Assembly: GCF_018873765.1 (NCBI RefSeq)
Contig: NC_057925.1
Coordinates: 6,459,568-6,523,567 of the forward strand
Reading direction: 5' to 3'
Origin: Telopea speciosissima
Taxonomy: Eukaryota; Streptophyta; Magnoliopsida; Proteales; Proteaceae
DNA: 64,000 nt
In this document: one piece after another, positions 62,300 through 64,000 of the stretch
Position numbering within the stretch: position 1 is the first letter of the stretch
Layout of the letters: the number at the start of each line of letters is the position of its first letter
Position numbers and translations under genes: made by a program
Notes under the pieces: generated by a model
Databases searched by the model: none
What the model was told of the DNA's origin: nothing
Seen by the model: the letters and a program-made list of their open reading frames with translations, nothing else

Positions 62300-63865
62300 G
62301 TCCCCACTTATCTCAGACTTGCTTGTTGATGGCCTACGGCAGCACTCTCCTGGAGCCATTATCAACACACCCCTTGCTGATCCTCTGATTTTTACCCAAC
62401 ACATGGAGCCACCGCAGGAGCCTCTTGAAGACTTCTTAAGCGACCTAAGGCCCTCACAGTCCACTGAGCCTATGGAGGTAGATAAGGCCCTCCTAAGTGA
62501 TATTGTCGAGGAATGGAAGCTCACGCTAATAGGCCGAGTAATTGCACAAAAGCAACCTCATCCTGAAGCAATCCATGGAGCTCCGGGTCATGCTTGAAAT
62601 CCATCTACAGGTCTACAAGTTGAAGTCCAGCCGGATGGATCATACCTCATTAAATTATTTCACAGATTTGATATGCACAGAGCACTCATGGATGGTTCAT
62701 GGAGTGTTGGAGGTCATTGACTCTCTCTTAAGAAGTGGTCGCCCAAAATTGATTGTCGACCAGAGATTTTTAACTATATGAGAGTTTGGCAGCAACTCCA
62801 TGGACTTCCGCCAGCTTACAGAATCATCTCCATTGGAATGAAGCTCTCGGAGAGGGCTGAAAAGCCGATTGAGGGAGAAGTGATCAATGGCAGAAGCCAG
62901 TGGAGAGGCGGGTCATTAGAACCGGATCGGGCTCCACCCAAGTCCAGCCTACCCCATGGCCCTCCAACCCATCCCCCAACCTTTGTGCCTCCCTCCATGC
63001 AAACCGGGGTACTCCACCATGTACCCCACCTCCTATGTGCTTCCACTCTCCCCCCTATATGTTACCATCCCCTCATACTACCCCCTCACCCCTCTAGTGG
63101 GCCACCCCATATCATGCCAACTTCTGCTCCTCCCCCATCCTTTAATATTCTGGTGAGTCCCCCTCCCCCTCACCTTGCCTCGAGATGATTGAGGCCTCCC
63201 CTCATGGAGTGCGAGGAGAACACCCACCCTTACTACCTCGCCAATGCCGGTGAACCTGTTAATGGTTATAAGAGGAAGCTTGGCCCTGTCTTCATTCCCC
63301 GGATTGCGCTACCCAAGTCCCCAGATCATGGCTTAGTGGAAGAACAAATTACCTTACCAACTGGAAGCTCCTCATTGCAAGAGGATGTCTTTGAGAGCTC
63401 CACTGTTGGATCTAGTTACATGGCTGGAGATCCCCTCTCTCCATCAAGGAGATGGAAGAAGGCAGCTCATTTTGCTCCATACAGCTGCACACCATACTCT
63501 CAGCCAACAGAATTTGATAGTGCGGGATCGGTGGATGAAAATCTTAAGTTGGAACTGTCAGGTTCTCCAGATGCTCGCGTCGAAGCACTGCCGCTCTATG
63601 CTATTTCTCATGGAGACGAAGAGCAACCCAGATAAGCTTCATTCCCTTTCAAACCCTCTGTTTTTTTAATTTTTATATGGCAGACCCCATTGGTTTCAGT
63701 GGTGGTCAGTGTGTATTTTGGGAAACTCGTATCTCTGTACAAGTTTATTACATCTCCCAATGTATGATTTATTGCACTGCAGTATTAAGATTCCTATCAT
63801 GATCAGCCATAGAATTTAACTCTTGTGTATGGGCCTCCCAAGTCCTATGATCAGCCCCCTCTCTA
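62300..63865 (+). mobile_element. LINE/L1 with ORF1 and the start of ORF2
   Basis: ORF1 starts at 62,319. It holds a DUF4283-like region typical of plant L1 ORF1: LIGRVIAQKQ, then (in a shifted frame) PDGSYLIKLFHRFDMHRALM, then RVWQQLHGLPPAYR from about 62,780. A proline-rich segment follows (62,940-63,180). At about 63,534 ORF2 begins with MKILSWNCQ and LFLMETKSN, the start of the apurinic endonuclease. A further piece near 63,700 resembles DPIGFSGG. At least two frameshifts interrupt ORF1, around 62,590 and 62,780. ORF2 is lost soon after 63,790, where another repeat follows. Confidence 0.75.
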
Positions 63866-64000
63866 ACATCCATAGTTATCAAGGCGGCAAGGCGACCATG
63901 CCGTTGGAGAGGGTCTAAATTCAAGGCGACACCAACAAGACGCCCAAGGCGACCAAGGAGCCTGGACGTCTAGGCGACGCCTTGTGACATCTTACCTCTA
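63866..64000. repeat. GGCGACC-rich repeat at the window end
   Basis: The stretch begins CATAGTTATCAAGGCGGCAAGG and contains several variants of AAGGCGACC and CTAGGCGACGCC. Repeats of this kind are common in plant genomes. Only part is in the window. Confidence 0.45.

Noticed and set aside
58735-64000. Search for the first SBP-domain exon of the SPL gene
   Set aside because: No minus-strand stretch encoding the conserved first zinc-finger part was seen, so no exon is claimed.

Overview
The window is nuclear DNA from a flowering plant. The evidence is GT-AG introns, plant glycoside hydrolase family 1 genes with the classic 13-exon layout, an SPL transcription factor gene with a miR156 site, and plant-type Copia, Ty3/gypsy and L1 elements. 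The long transposon-rich spacers would suit a woody eudicot or magnoliid with a medium-sized genome, but I cannot name the species.

Layout. 1-3.5 kb holds the broken 3' end of a Tat-like Ty3/gypsy element with two minisatellites. 3.57-6.70 kb is a partial segmental duplicate carrying the promoter side and first two exons of a G-patch protein gene. 6.7-9.7 kb is a second Tat-like element tail with tandem arrays and an LTR. 10.67-16.43 kb (minus) is an intact beta-glucosidase gene. 16.4-35.2 kb is spacer with hairpin elements, a LINE relic and a four-level nest of LTR elements. 35.25-44.83 kb (minus) is a second intact beta-glucosidase gene. 47.1-56.4 kb is the complete duplicate of the 3.57-6.70 kb block, enlarged by a 3.8 kb solo LTR, a small Copia derivative, a LINE fragment and a MITE. 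It ends in the complete G-patch gene (55,675-56,938). 57.85-58.73 kb (minus) is the 3' part of an SPL gene. 60-64 kb holds a small LTR-bearing element and a LINE/L1.

Genes. The two beta-glucosidases are tandem paralogues with the same exon lengths from exon 2 onward, and both keep the two catalytic glutamates. They are probably secreted or vacuolar enzymes that hydrolyse defence or other glucosides. The G-patch protein resembles GPATCH11/CCDC75. The SPL gene is a miR156-controlled developmental regulator.

The most unusual feature is a swarm of 70-330 bp hairpin elements, many inside the beta-glucosidase introns. Several have perfect 9-10 bp target-site duplications, as Mutator-type MITEs do. 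Eleven copies with different arms share one core close to GAAATGACCACCTTACCCC. Comparing the two copies of the duplicated block shows one hairpin whose palindrome has grown outward into flanking DNA.

All exon positions and boundaries were worked out by hand from splice signals and reading frame. No database search was run.
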